From assembly GCA_947095535.1 (NCBI GenBank), contig OX352772.1, positions 187,903,179 to 187,967,178 on the forward strand: DNA of 64,000 nt, read 5' to 3'. The position numbers were made by a program, and so were the translations under genes. This stretch comes from Poecilobothrus nobilitatus. Lineage: Eukaryota; Arthropoda; Insecta; Diptera; Dolichopodidae. The notes under the pieces were generated by a model that had not been told where the DNA came from, made no database searches, and saw only the letters and a list, made by a program, of their open reading frames with translations. How positions within the stretch are numbered: position 1 is the stretch's first letter; every line of letters starts with the position of its first letter. Positions 1-11,398 of the stretch are shown here, one piece after another.

Positions 1-1
1 G

Positions 2-145
2 CAAGAAACTTTATCTGAAGAGAATCATAACCTACAGAGTGTCAGCAGATCGGACTTAAATACGCAAAATGCGTCGACCCAGGAAGCCTTGTCTTGTAGG
101 AATATTCTTTGCAACTATTTCATGGAAACGAATAGTACAAATTGA
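2..145 (+). pseudogene. C-terminal end of a PIF/Harbinger-type transposase (partial, cut by window edge)
   Basis: An open frame runs in from the left edge and stops at TGA 143-145, giving 47 residues that end in RNILCNYFMETNSTN. Harbinger (HARBI1-like) nucleases of insects end with an R..L..YF pattern, and this tail fits it. The assignment is strengthened by the neighbour: a MADF-domain gene on the opposite strand at 408-1274, which is the usual two-gene layout of PIF/Harbinger elements (nuclease plus a MADF/Myb-like DNA-binding partner, convergent). The catalytic domain lies outside the window, so whether the gene is intact cannot be judged. It could instead be the end of an unrelated host protein. 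Confidence 0.4.
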
Positions 146-407
146 ATTTGATCAAATTCCAATTTATGTTAATTTTAGAGATACGAATAATAATACTTCA
201 AAATTTATAATTATATAAATTTATATACGTACGTAATTCATACATTTTTTTTACGCATTTAAATAATAAAATAAAATAACATAATTCAAATTAAACACAT
301 TTTTATTAAATTAAATAATAAAATAAAATAACACAATTCAAATTAAACAAAACAAGACAGATCGTATCTGTATAATACTAATTTAAAATAATTTAATAAT
401 TCATATA

Positions 408-1274
408 TCAATATTTAGGAAAATTTTTAGGTACATCATAAAGCGTCCTATTTAGGTCTTTAACTCTTTTGTAGATGGAATTGAATACACCGTCTTCTGG
501 AATTTTGTTAAGTTGTTCACACAACAAATTTAAAAAATGTCGATGATTATTAGTTGTAGGAGTTGCTAAGGTTTCATATTTCTTTTTCATCAGTTGTAGA
601 ACTTCTGTTAGCTCATCAGAATGCTTTCTCCTTCGGGGTGCTTCAAAATCTAAAGAAGTTAGTGTTTCTTCGGAATCTGGTGAAATAACTTCCATAAAAT
701 TGCTTGTTGTACTAACATAAGAATAATGACTGTTATGTTCATCATGCTTAAATGTAGGTATATAATTTAAAAAAAGTTTTTAAATATTTCAAATTGACAT
801 ATTTTCCTCGTTACTTACCAATATGGTAATTAAATATAGAATTGTTATTGTGTACCTACCTCGCTGGCTGAACAGTATCATGTAAAAACGACATGATCGG
901 AAAATATTTCCAATCTTTTATAGATTCTGCATCACTACCAGATGGTAGTGAACGTTTGGCCCTTTTATACTGACCTCTTAGAAATTTCCACCTAATTTTA
1001 AGGTGTTTAGCTAAACAAAAATTCCAAATTAAAAAAAATACATGTTCGTTTTTCAATGTACCTACATGTAAAATTTAGTTCCTTAGTAATATCTTCCCAT
1101 ATCTGCTGTTTCAAATGTATGTCTCGATATTTGATGTCAGGTTTATCCCATATGCAAGAGTGACTGCAAACAAGCTCAATTAATTTTTCATTGCATATCT
1201 AGCAAACACAAATAAGCAATATTAATATATAATGAATACTTATAATAAAATTTAAAACTCACAGTTTCATTCAT
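408..1274 (-). CDS. MADF-domain DNA-binding protein, four exons, probably the partner protein of a PIF/Harbinger transposon
   Basis: Four exons can be read on the minus strand: 1274-1263 (ATG, MNET), 1198-1066, 1010-860 and 729-408. The introns are about 50-130 bp with GT-AG ends. The exon lengths sum to 618 nt, exactly 206 codons including the stop, which supports the model. The N-terminal half is a MADF domain: it opens with an LIELVCSH helix, then CIWDKPDIKYRD, then an IWEDITKEL helix, then the hallmark RWKFLRGQYKRAKR segment. The C-terminal part carries a basic RRRKHSDEL stretch and a helical LLCEQLNKIPEDGVF segment. MADF domains bind DNA through a Myb-like fold. The gene converges on a Harbinger-like transposase tail at 2-145, so it is more likely a transposon partner gene than a host regulator. 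The acceptor of exon 4 is ambiguous between 729 and about 711, since both keep frame. The frame is intact throughout. Confidence 0.6.
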
Positions 1275-1404
1275 AATGGCCCTTGTTAACCTATTTTCAG
1301 CCAAAAAAAAACATATCTTAATTTTTGATAAAGCTATAAGATTTAGGATAATAAGGGCCAAAAAAATTCAAATCCGTTGTCAAATTTGAGCTAACTTGTT
1401 CGTG

Positions 1405-1462
1405 AGCCTGGAAAAGTGCTGTTCGAAAAATCGAACACTGGCCGCTATTTGGCATTTTTCTA
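1405..1462. repeat. Left copy of a roughly 45-bp inverted repeat bracketing the hAT and piggyBac relics
   Basis: The segment reads GCTGTTCGAAAAATCGAACA followed by CTGGCCGCTATTTGGCATTT. The same segment, with about four differences, occurs in reverse complement near 6020-6072. Its core GTTCGAAAAATCGAAC is itself nearly palindromic. The pair encloses both transposase relics. It may be the terminal repeats of the piggyBac-like element with the hAT copy nested inside, or two copies of a short unrelated repeat. I see no clear TTAA at the expected outer ends. The rest of 1275-1670 is AT-rich with no gene. Confidence 0.4.
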
Positions 1463-1673
1463 ATTTTTCTAAGGAAATTCATAATAAATATTGAAATATA
1501 GTAAAAATAGATAGTCACAAAATCATAAAAAAAGCAAAAAAAGCAAAAGCGTTAATAAAAAATAAAAATAGTAAAAAGAAAAATATTTTTTTTATATTAA
1601 TGAGATGTATGGAATCTCTGATGGGAATTTACAAGTTCATCAAACTCTGGACTTAATTCGCTTGTAGCAATTC

Positions 1674-3340
1674 TTAAAACAGCTGAAGATTTTTGTCTGT
1701 TATTACAGACCTGCGCTGTGATTTGTTAAATCTCATTCTCGAAAACATCGTTTCACAAACATATGTGGAACCAAATATTACAAAAACTTTTTTTGCTAGA
1801 TTATTTAATTCTGCAAATTTTTCATTTCCCAACGAGGCATAAAAATCTACCAAATGCATTGTTCTAAAATTTTCTTTTAATAGTGAATCACATTGCAAAT
1901 CAATCAACTGCAATTGCATTTCTGCAGGTGCTTCTTCAACTGCAAATGAAAATGGACAAGAAACCAGAGACATTATAATTTCCATTTTTTTAAAATCTTG
2001 AAAACGACGTGAAAACTCAGCTTGTAAATCAGATATTGAGGTATTATATTTTTGAAAATCGTAATTAGTTGTAATTTCTTCCTTTCATAGTTGGGAAATG
2101 AATTAAATTTTCAGATTGTAAATGTTGGGAAAAAAGTAATAATTTTGTCGTGAATGATTTTACATTATTATACATTTCATGTATAAGCAAATTTTTCCCT
2201 TGAAGTTTTACATTAAGGTCGTTCAAATGTTCCATTATATCAACAGCAAAGGTGAAATCATTTAACCATTGCTCATTTTTTAATTCGGCGAAATTTTCAT
2301 TATTTTTCATTTCTAAATAAAGAATTATTTCATCTTTTAATACCCATACTCTCCGTAATACTTTAGCTTAACTCAGCCATCTTACAGGTGTGTGGTAAAG
2401 AATATCGGTGTGCTCAGATTCTATATCTTCCATTAGTGATACGAATTCACGTTGATTCAAAGCACGACCACGAATAAAATTAACAATTTTAGTTACAACA
2501 CTAATAACGTTATTAAATTTTAGCACACCTTTACAGAGAACTTCCTGATGGAGAATACAATGCAAAAAATATTTTTCTAAATTCGGATTTTCAATTTTAA
2601 CTTGGTCATTTATCCTTCTCAATAAACCAACGTTTTTTCCAGTTAAGTTTGGACATCCATCTGTGGTAACACTGACAGCTTTTCCCCGATTTAAACCTAT
2701 TTTATTAAGACAGTTGTTAACTTCCGCAATCAAATCCCCACCAGTCACAGTTCCTTTCATTGGTTGTAAGCTTGCAAGCTCCTCTATAATTTCAAATTGA
2801 TTATTAATACCGCGAACAAATATCGCTAACTGTTCAGTGTCTTTGATATCACAACTGTTATCTAGTGCTAATGAAAAATATGTAAAAGATGAAGCTTTTG
2901 ATTTTATACGCCTTACGACAGTTCTGCGTGACAACGAAATATTTTCAAAAAGTTTTTACTTATCTGGACACAGAATACTTGCAGTGTCTTGAAACGGCTT
3001 ACTATATTTTGCAATTTTATGTGCAATTACATAACTGGTCTTGGTTATTGCAATATCTGATTCCGATTGACGAGTAAAACATTGTTGTTGGGTTTCTAAT
3101 TGATTGGTTAATTCAATAGATTTGGCAATTTTAACACTGGTTGATAATTTATTATATTTTTCTGCATGTTTTGTTGCAAAATGTCTACTCAAATTATACT
3201 CTTTAAAAACTGACACAGTTTCTTTGCAGACCAAACAAACAGCCTTGCAGCCAATTTTAATAAAAAAATATTGCGAAGTCCACTGTTCTTTAAAAATTCT
3301 GCATTCAACATCAACTTTCCTTTTCTGTTTAAAACCATGT
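1674..3340 (-). pseudogene. hAT-superfamily transposase relic (GTF2IRD2/ZBED-like type)
   Basis: Minus-strand pieces at 3340-2956, 2934-2368, 2310-2065 and 1985-1674 are collinear parts of one transposase. The N-terminal piece has an upstream segment without a start Met (KRKVDVECRIFKEQW), then the zinc-finger-like CLVCKETVSVFKEYNLSRHF and ATKH. The middle piece has LALDNSCDIKDTEQL and TTDGCPNLTGKN, which carry candidate catalytic Asp residues, then CILHQEVLCKG and RWLS. An in-frame TAA follows RWLS. The C-terminal piece has the hAT dimerisation signature FGSTYVCETMFSRMRFNKSQ, with the catalytic Glu, and RSVITDKNL. Proteins of this type cut and paste DNA with an RNase H-like fold and leave 8-bp duplications. 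Lost start, frame breaks and the stop show that this copy is dead. I did not identify its terminal repeats. Confidence 0.75.
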
Positions 3341-3738
3341 AATGTTTTCGTTAGTTATACGAATACAGTTGTGATGTAGTATAAAATAATTTATGATTTT
3401 TTTTTAAAAATAACAAAATTTTCTTACCAAATCCTTCTACTAAAAACAAAATTTTGAGTAATAATAAACTTTTTCTTTACACTATATTTTTATATTTTTT
3501 TATTTACACAAATCAACAAACTCATCTTATAAAAATTAGAACTTAACTAAAAATCATCTGGTAAATTAACATTAGAAAAAATTCGGTTTACTTTTTTTTG
3601 CAAATTGCGATGACTACATCTTCACTTTCACAGCCTACTATTTCTAAAAAAATAGATATGAATGTATAATTATTTTGAAAATAAATATTATGTACATATT
3701 TATTATAGAAAGTAAGTTATTTTCAAAATTAGATATAA
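3341..3738. other. AT-rich spacer without a recognisable gene
   Basis: Between the hAT and piggyBac relics the sequence is AT-rich with long homopolymer runs. No coding, RNA or repeat signature was recognised here. Confidence 0.5.
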
Positions 3739-5617
3739 TTATTTACTTTGTCGTTGCGGGGTGGATGAAAACTTACGGCGGGCCGGCTTTTGCCCGAGTG
3801 TGAAATCTTGAGAGTCTTGAGATGATTCTTCTTCACATGCCAATAGTAGCTTTTCAGATATAAAAACGCGAAAATTTTTTTGTGGCATAGGTTTTTCATT
3901 TTTATATTTTGCTATAAAACAGTGTAGCTTCCAGACGTTTAGTATTGAGGAGCTCAAAACAGAAATCCACAACGGGCAATACCACTTTTTTGATCTCATG
4001 TTGTTACGATAATTTGCAACGGCATTGTCATGTAAATCGACAACACCCATGCCATAGTTGTAGTGATGTAAAAGTAACGGTTGATCATAATTGACATAAT
4101 CCTTCTTTTTTTTCTTCTAACGTTTGACTGTATTCGTTGGTTCAATTTGGTCAAAGTTAGAACAAATTGTAACCTCTTTATTATCAGACCATCGACAGAA
4201 TAACAATTTGTTCCTGGTATCGAATACATAATCATGCTCACCGCAATGTAATTGTTTACCTGTTTTTAGTGGTGCATTCATTATTCAATTAGCTCGAGTT
4301 GTTCCCGTGACATGAAAATGTTTTTCACTGAGTAAACACATCAAATAATAAGAAGTAAAAAAGTTGTCAAAGTAAACTTTGTGTTGATTTGGTTGTTCGA
4401 CATTTTGAAGTACTCGAAGTACAACATCTGCACCTAAATCAATCTGTCTATTATAACCATCACTTGAGCCAGCATATGGAATAAATATGGATGCACGAAA
4501 TAAATATCCATCAGAAGAGCATAAACACGATAATTTATAACCAAAACGGATTGGTTTATTTCTAATGTACATTTTACAAGACTGCCTCCCAAAATAAGGC
4601 ACCATTTGTTCATCTATAGAAAGCTTCTCACTCCAAATTCCAAATTTATTAAATTTTCTATTTACGGCACTAAACAATGGTCGCACCTAAACAAGCAAAT
4701 ATAAATTAAAATATTCATGAAATTAAATAACACTTTACCTTTGCCAGTTTATCGTTCTTATCTAGATCATCATTATCACAAAAATGTAAAAAGCTTTTTT
4801 ATGGTTTTAAATTTATTTCGTGACATACTTTGCTTTACAATTTCTATACCCAGAGATAGTTGTTATGACCAGTAATCATCGATAGATGGTAACGTGTGAT
4901 ATCCTGATAAGATCAATATGTCAAGGAACCGTCTGTAGTAAATACTGTCTAAATAAAAATCACTATTCTTCTGTTTAGTATATTTATTTGTTTCATTGAC
5001 AATTAATTCAAAAATTTCTTTATCGAAAAATAGTCCAAATAATTCTAATGGCGACTTGTTTTCTAATTTATTGAACAAATCTTGTGCAATATTGATCGGT
5101 TGTTCAACGGCTGGTGTATTATCATATAAAAATTGTTTGTTACGACTTCTTTTATGGCTCCATTTTGGTTCACCGAAGGCACTAATGGCTTATAAAGCAT
5201 TCTGCGCTTGGTTTCAGAAGCTTTAGATGTTGATGGTTGATCTTCTTCTGCAATATCATCTCGTTCACGTTCAACATCTACATCAAAATCAGGAAAACAA
5301 TTATCAGTTGTGTATTCGAATGTGCCAGCTATTTCTTTTGTTACATTTTCCTAAAAACAAGATATATGTCGTTACAAGATATATTACGTTAGTTGGTGGA
5401 AAAATAGAATGCTTACATTATCGTTGATCGGAATAAGCCCATCATCAATAAATTCTTCATCTGTAAGAACATCAACATTGTTTGGTGGTAATGCAATAAT
5501 AAAATCGTTTCCATCTCGATCTTCATTCCATTCATTTTCAATTATATCTTCTATCTCTTGTATTTTCAACGCTTTTCTACATGCCATTTCTAAAAAAAAA
5601 TTATTTTTTAATTTCAC
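3739..5617 (-). pseudogene. piggyBac-like (PGBD2/PGBD3-type) transposase relic
   Basis: Minus-strand blocks at 5617-5384, 5078-4863, 4686-4285, 4241-3996 and 4050-3739 are successive parts of a piggyBac-type transposase. The acidic N-terminus (MACRKALKIQEIEDIIENEW) ends at a good GTAAGC donor near 5417, so an intron is possible. The middle block carries the family hallmarks LSIDEQMVPYFGRQSCKMYI and IRFGYKLSCLCSSDGYL, then VYFDNFFTSYYLM. The last block has GVVDLHDNAVANYR, followed by KKWYCPLW. The three catalytic Asp residues (SIDEQ, YFDNF, VVDLH) are all visible. Several frame changes between blocks indicate an inactive copy. PiggyBac transposases insert at TTAA. The C-terminal Cys-rich finger is not evident. 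The copy is related to vertebrate PGBD3-like proteins by motif recognition only. Confidence 0.75.
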
Positions 5618-6017
5618 TTTGTATTTTTTAAAAAATCATACATGATTTTTATATTTATAAGAAAAAAATACTTACTTTTTCTATTTTTTTTTAACAAATA
5701 ATAATAAAATTCACTTTTTAGTTCGAGAAACTTCAATAACAAACTTTTTAACTCTTTTGTCGATAGAAAGGATGTTTTATATTTCTTTTAATCATGATTT
5801 TTTTTATAAATACTTAAGTGGGGGTAATTTTAAATATAAAATATCACGGCTCCTGCCATACCTGAATTTTGTTATATGAATGGTGAAAAATTTACAAAGA
5901 GAAATTTACAAAGAGATTTAAATAAAAAATAAAATAAAATTTATGATTTATGAATACAGGTAATAAGAGTTGCTTACATAAATAACTTAAAAATACAAAA
6001 AAAATCTTAAAACGTGT

Positions 6018-6074
6018 GAAAAAATGTCAAATAGTGGCCAATGTTCGATTTTTCGAACAGCTGTACTTTTGCGA
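6018..6074. repeat. Right copy of the roughly 45-bp inverted repeat
   Basis: This segment contains AGTGGCCAATGTTCGATTTT and then TCGAACAGC, the reverse complement of the repeat at 1405-1462 with about four differences. The region 5618-6290 otherwise holds AT-rich sequence and a short AAGGAAGGAAGG purine run near 6140, with no gene seen. Confidence 0.4.
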
Positions 6075-6289
6075 ATGCCAAGGAGCCAGGTGTGAAAAAT
6101 TTGAAAATTAATTAAAATGTGGATTTTTATATTTCATTTAAGGAAGGAAGGAATTTCAATAACAGAAGGAAGGAAATAGAAAATATGGATTTTTAACAAC
6201 AAAATGTCATTATTACTTTGTTTGAATATACATTTTAAAATTGTTTTAATAATTCTTCATATGAAATGTATTATCATGAGCTAATTTTG

Positions 6290-8340
6290 ACACAGGCCGT
6301 ACGCCGTACGCTCTAATTTAGGTTGGGCTGTAAGGAAGTTCAAACGAGCAACACTGGGTGAAGAAAAAATATCGTACGGCATGTTAAAGAACCTAGTCCA
6401 CATAGCCGTCAAAAGACTCACCCCATTATATAACAAAATAATGGAAACGGGAGGGGCGCCTGGAAACTCACAGTCCTAATCCCACTGCACAAAGCGGACA
6501 AAAATCCTAACCGTAAACATCATCAAGAGGTTCCTTCAAAACAGAAAAATAACAGTCAAGTTAGAAGTTTTTTCAAATACCGGAAACATTAGCGTTGAAG
6601 TTTCCCAAAGAACTCTTTATCAGTAAAACTCTTTAATATATACATCAGTGACCTCAGCTCTGCCTTCAACGAGGTGGAAGATATCAAGAGTTATATATAC
6701 GCAGATAATATAGTTCTGTAAATGAGAGGCAATGCAAGAATAGGAAAGGTAGCTATTAAGAAAGGTATACCAGTGCTAAAAAGATGGAGCGAAGAGAACC
6801 CAAGCAAAATCTCCCCGGAAAAAAGTGGCACTGTATATTCGTAGGAAGAGCTCCTTGTGATCCAGGATCATTTAGGCTGCACAACATGGACATAAGATAC
6901 AAAGAACAAGTCAAAATCATAGGACGCATATTAACACCAAAACTATTTCAAAAAAACGTCCAGGGGATACAAAAGAATATGTACAGAACAAACAACTTAC
7001 TCAAATACATTTGCAGAGGAAAAACAGCCCCGCCAGTGCACGTGGCTGCCAAAATAACAAAAATTCTACAATATAGGAAATTAGATTGCTGCCTTCCCAT
7101 ATATGGCCAGAGCACAAAAAATAACCTAGCAGCACTAAGCTACGAGGCTTATTTCCTATCGGTACTAGAAACACGAAACCAGTTGCGATTCAAAAACACC
7201 ACCAGTGACCAGAGTACTGCTCTCATCAGCACACCCGCTAAAAAACCTATCATACGAAATAGCTGAAAGTCCAATAACACATCTTCATTACAAACAGATG
7301 TTGAAGAAATCAAAATCCTAGGTATCACACTATGCCCAAACGCAGCAACAATAGATAAAAACTCACACTGGACAAATTGGGAAGCATTGGTATATTTAGT
7401 ATGTTCAAATAGGAAAACTAAACAATAAAAAAACCACAACAGAGGACTTGCAAAAATTCGCTAAACATAGGGTCAAACATCAGGACGGAAATATATACCA
7501 ACGCGTCCAAACCTCAACATAGAGTCAGTTACGCGGTGGTACTAAAAGACAGTGGTAAAGCACGCAAGACTAGAAAACCAATACACCATGTACGTAGCGC
7601 AGCTTAAAGCAAATGTGGAGGCCACCCTGTATATAACAGAAGAAAAACGGCTGGCAACAACTACATACAACTGAGCTGCCAAAACACCGCCAAATCTGGC
7701 AGAACATGTTAAAAAGTAAAAAAGGTAACCTTAATCAACAAACAAAAATAGAAAAGAAGAGCTCAATCAACAAACAAAATAACCAAATTAACAAAAACTA
7801 ACAAGCCAAAACAAAATACCACTTTCAAATTTTTTTACTCGACTGGACTACGCACAAATAGCCTATATGTGTGACCAGCGTATTCAAAAAATAATAAAAG
7901 CTAAAAACACAACTCGATTTTGCGAGCCTTGGCACTAATTATATTTTATTAAAAATATATACATATGTGGTTCCTAATATATCTGCAGCCTTCTTTGAAC
8001 CACATTACAGGGTCACGATTAAACGAATGATCCTCTGCCTTATCCATGGCAGGTTGTACTATTATTAACACTCACCGACCACTCAGAGACCTATAAAGAA
8101 AACTCCAAAAGAAATGTGGTTAATAAAATAAAAACAGTACAAGACTAGTTACCAATCCACAGAAACCTCACCCAGCGGACATGAAGAGATCACCAAAAAT
8201 ATAAAGAAACATTAATTAGCAGCTGCTATGTAAATTTATCACCAAAACAAAAGATAAACGATACACCAGTAAAGAAAAAAAAGATTTTGCAGATACACTC
8301 TACCGACATCGGAGTTGTGCTGGAAACAGAAAAAAATAAT
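6290..8340 (+). pseudogene. LINE (non-LTR retrotransposon) reverse transcriptase / RNase H relic
   Basis: Broken plus-strand frames read as the 3' half of a LINE ORF2. Near 6640-6720 a segment gives NIYISDLSSAFNEVEDIKSY followed by IYADNIVL, which matches the reverse transcriptase motif (F/Y)ADD with the second Asp changed to Asn. The longest open stretch, 6784-7266, continues as the region after the active site (QVKIIGRILTPKL, then KITKILQYRKLDCCLPIYG). Around 7480-7560 the sequence gives EIYTNASKPQHRVSYAVVL, resembling the start of an RNase H domain (YTDAS) with the Asp changed. Stops and frameshifts are frequent and the catalytic Asp is lost, so this copy is dead. An RNase H domain suggests an R1- or I-like clade. 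Clade assignment is uncertain. Confidence 0.6.
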
Positions 8341-10195
8341 TGCAAATTTATCACTTCCGCCTTGTGCTTCTGAAAAATATTAAATAAGTGTCAAAACAAA
8401 GATAACAACGCCATTAAATAACGCAGCGGCAAACATACCAAAACACACAGCCTGGTGGTAAAAAAGCAAACCAAATGACAAATAAGGAAATAATAACCAA
8501 AACTTTAAAAATAAATTTAAAAAAAAAAAAACTTTGCAAAAATTAAATTGAATAAAACCTAAATATATCCTAGGAAAACAAAAAAAAATCAATCTTTCTC
8601 TTTTGCTTTGTAATTTTTAACAAAAACACCCCACATTCCTATAAATAAATCATAATAAAAAAATATTGCTTAATAAAAAAAGCTTGCAAAAACAACAACA
8701 CAAATTAAAAAGGAAAGAATGTCACTTCTATTTAAATAGACAACAAATTTGAAAATAAAAATTTGATGATGGGACAATTTCCATATTTCCCGCTAGATGT
8801 AGACAGGAACAATAAGATCACAGGCATTGTTTTACTTTCATTACCAAAAATTTTGTATGGGATTCAATGTATGTATAGTATACCGTCCTTGCTAAAACCA
8901 AAGCAATCGAACTAAAAGTATGTGAATTAACTACTAATTTCATAAATAAGTGCAATTATTCTGATAATGAAATCATAAATAATCTATTTGTACATATTTT
9001 ATATTTAATTACAGTAATATTGATAATTAATAGGTTAAGTTTAGTAAATAGATTGGTTTTAGTTTTTTAGGTTAGTTCTAAGTTTGTAACTAAATATCAT
9101 ATAAGGTTTTTGAAGAATGTTTCTCAAAAATTTAATGCTACATTTAAATTCCTTCTTTATTAATAATAGATAATGTAAAGATATGTATATATATCTAAAT
9201 CTTAAATAAATGGTTTTCTTAAAAAGAAGAATGTGAACTAATAAAATGGAATAATGCAAAAAAAATATTAATTTCATAGTTTTTTTTTTAAATCACAGCA
9301 GCAAGCTAAGATGTCGGTTTATTTACTTAATTTTTACTTTTACAATTAAATATTTGAAAAATATATTATTAATGTCAAAATATATAAAATTAAACATTGT
9401 TTTTAATTTCAGTTTAAATTTAATTTGTAGTTACATTTAACCGCTAAACGTAAAAAAATATAATTGTGGTTTATTTAATATTAAACAAAAAACAATCACA
9501 AATTCATTAAATTAATATAAATATTAATAGAACAAAAACAAAATCAAGAACAGATTTTATGTGTTAAAATAAGTAAATATCACCGTAAAAAGAATTTTTT
9601 TACGAAATATACGAATATTTATGTAATTAATTTTTATGTTATAGTTTTTTTATACCTCTTTTAACTAATAGATTTTTTCTTTTTTTGGTATTTGTAGAAA
9701 ATTGCTTAGCTTTATTAAAACGAACTAGAAAAACTGAAGCGATTAATCTCATTTCTGTAAGACGCTGAAACGATATTTTCAAATTGATGCGAACGAAATG
9801 TCAAATTTATCGTGTGTTATTTCTGCAAGACTTTTACTGGTAGTCGTTTTTTTATATAGAGACTTAGAGACTAAAAAAAAATTTGGTTATGATGTGACCT
9901 AGCTCTTTTTCATATAAGGTCTGCTCTTGAATTTTTATGTTCTACAAATATTTTTTAATTTTAAATAAAATTTTTGTTGTGTTCTGTTTATTAAAATATT
10001 ACTTTATTCGGTTATTTTTTTTTTTTTTTGAATTAAGAATTTGAAATTGTAAATACATTTTAAAACAAAAACAAAGAGTTAATTTAGTTTAACAGTTATG
10101 TTTTATAATTATAAAAAATTGTTATAATTTAATTCAAAAAAAAAGGAAAGAAATAATAGTATTGTATAAATTTACATTTGAAATCTTTCTTTTTG
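8341..10195. other. AT-rich region downstream of Gclc, no gene recognised
   Basis: Long A/T runs, for example at 8515-8535 and 10015-10030, and several short frames with low-complexity K/N/F/I composition. None has a recognisable motif. The part next to 10195 should hold the Gclc 3' untranslated region on the minus strand. An AATAAA on the minus strand occurs near 9980, but I cannot tell if it is the signal used. Confidence 0.5.
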
Positions 10196-10370
10196 TTATT
10201 TACAACCATTTACATTTAAATATTTTTCTATGGCAGAAGGAATGTCATCTTTTGTTTTAGAATTACTTCCAAAGCCTAGAAGTTCAGGAACTATAATTTC
10301 ACCTTCTTGAATATTCTTCGCCTTTTTGAGTAAATCGTAATTGATCAATTCAGAAACTACTGAGTCACAT
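10196..10370 (-). CDS. Gclc: Terminal exon of Gclc (glutamate-cysteine ligase catalytic subunit)
   Basis: The minus strand shows an acceptor (AATTCCAG, ending at 10371), then 175 nt encoding VVSELINYDLLKKAKNIQEG followed by EIIVPELLGFG and a short tail, with TAA at 10198-10196. Animal Gclc proteins end with this pattern: DSV..., then NYDLL, then a basic helix, then PELLG. The upstream exon at 59329-59148 ends with two bases (AA) of a split codon and this exon begins with the single base A, giving Lys. The phase therefore fits exactly, and the joined reading continues the conserved HxDYK-xDSV region. This places the exon about 48.8 kb downstream of the rest of the gene. Alternative: it could be a stray duplicate of the last exon, with the real one elsewhere. 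I saw no second copy in the window. Confidence 0.82.
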
Positions 10371-10984
10371 CTGGAATTTCAAAATGTTATTTATAAATTT
10401 ATTGCAAAAAGATAATTATATACATAAAAATAATATATGTACATATAAAAAAATTTCATATCTATTGTTCATTCATTTTAGCAATATTTATTAATATTTT
10501 TAGTATTGTTAAATATTTTTATTTTCATATTTTTTATATAATAAAAACAAGGTCAATAACAGATTGCAGTATTTTGCGGTCTGGAAGAAACATCTATTAT
10601 TAAACTAAACAAAAAATTTAAAAAGAAACACTTTTCATTGACTATTCTCTTTCGGTCTTGTATATTGTTAGGTATTAATGGGACTTGTTCCTTTTTCTTT
10701 ATTGAAACACAAAAGTTTTATATTTTGTTTAATTTTTTTTTTTAATTCAATATTTTTAAAACTTAGCTTAAAACTAGAGAAATACATTAAATATATGAGT
10801 TTAACTTCAGCATTAAAAAACAACAAAAAAATGATTTGGAATTTTATAAGAAATTTTATAAGAATAAATAAAAATATAAAAGGTCATTCAATTGCCTAAG
10901 AGCAAGTGGCGAATGACATAAAAAGGGAAAATTTAATTTAAATATTAATATATAAAAAAGTAAGTATGTGGGGTACTCACAATT
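10371..10984. other. 3' end of the giant Gclc intron, AT-rich
   Basis: Non-coding, AT-rich intron sequence between the Gclc terminal exon and the LINE that hosts the Polinton. A 73-codon open frame at 10678-10899 is low-complexity and has no recognisable motif. Confidence 0.5.
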
Positions 10985-11398
10985 TAAAAGAAATATAATT
11001 ATTTTTCCTTTTTTTCTTTTCATATGAGCCAGAGCAAAAACAATATGATTCTTACCTAATAACATCAAGCAAACATTCAATATCTACCGAATCATAATTT
11101 AAAAGCAAAATTTTAATTTTTCTAAGAAATTTGGACAGAATTCGTATATTTTTTATATCAGGAGACAATATATTATAAATTTTAGGAGCAACATGGGCAT
11201 AATGTTCTTTTTTAAAACGCGGTATATTAACCAAATATCTATTATTCGTTCTTAAGTTGTATGCAGGATTACATCTGACATTTAAATAACCTTAATACTT
11301 AATAAAATAAACTTTTAGCGTTTTATAAAAATATAAGTTTCTAATTGGTAGGATACCTAAATCAAGAAATAATTCATGAGTATGTGTTAAACGATGTT
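10985..11398 (-). pseudogene. 3' portion of the LINE split by the Polinton (ORF2 C-terminus and 3' UTR)
   Basis: On the minus strand this is the C-terminal domain found after the reverse transcriptase of CR1/L2-like LINEs: ELFLDLGILPIRNLYFYKTL, then a stop, then NVRCNPAYNLRTNNRY and HYAHVAPKIYNILSPDIKN, ending at TAA 11052. The reading frame continues without gap or shift into the LINE segment starting at 26245 on the other side of the Polinton once one copy of the 6-bp duplication is removed. That proves these are halves of one element. The A-rich stretch near 10990-11020 on the minus strand could be its tail. An in-frame TAA near 11291 shows decay. Confidence 0.8.
11393..11398. repeat. Left target-site duplication GATGTT
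   Basis: GATGTT directly precedes the Polinton terminus (AGTAGATAGG, starting at 11399) and is repeated exactly at 26239-26244 after the other terminus. A 6-bp duplication is the hallmark of Polinton integrase. Confidence 0.95.

Noticed and set aside
8380..10899. Several open frames of 60-75 codons
   Set aside because: Low-complexity translations of A/T runs with no recognisable motif.
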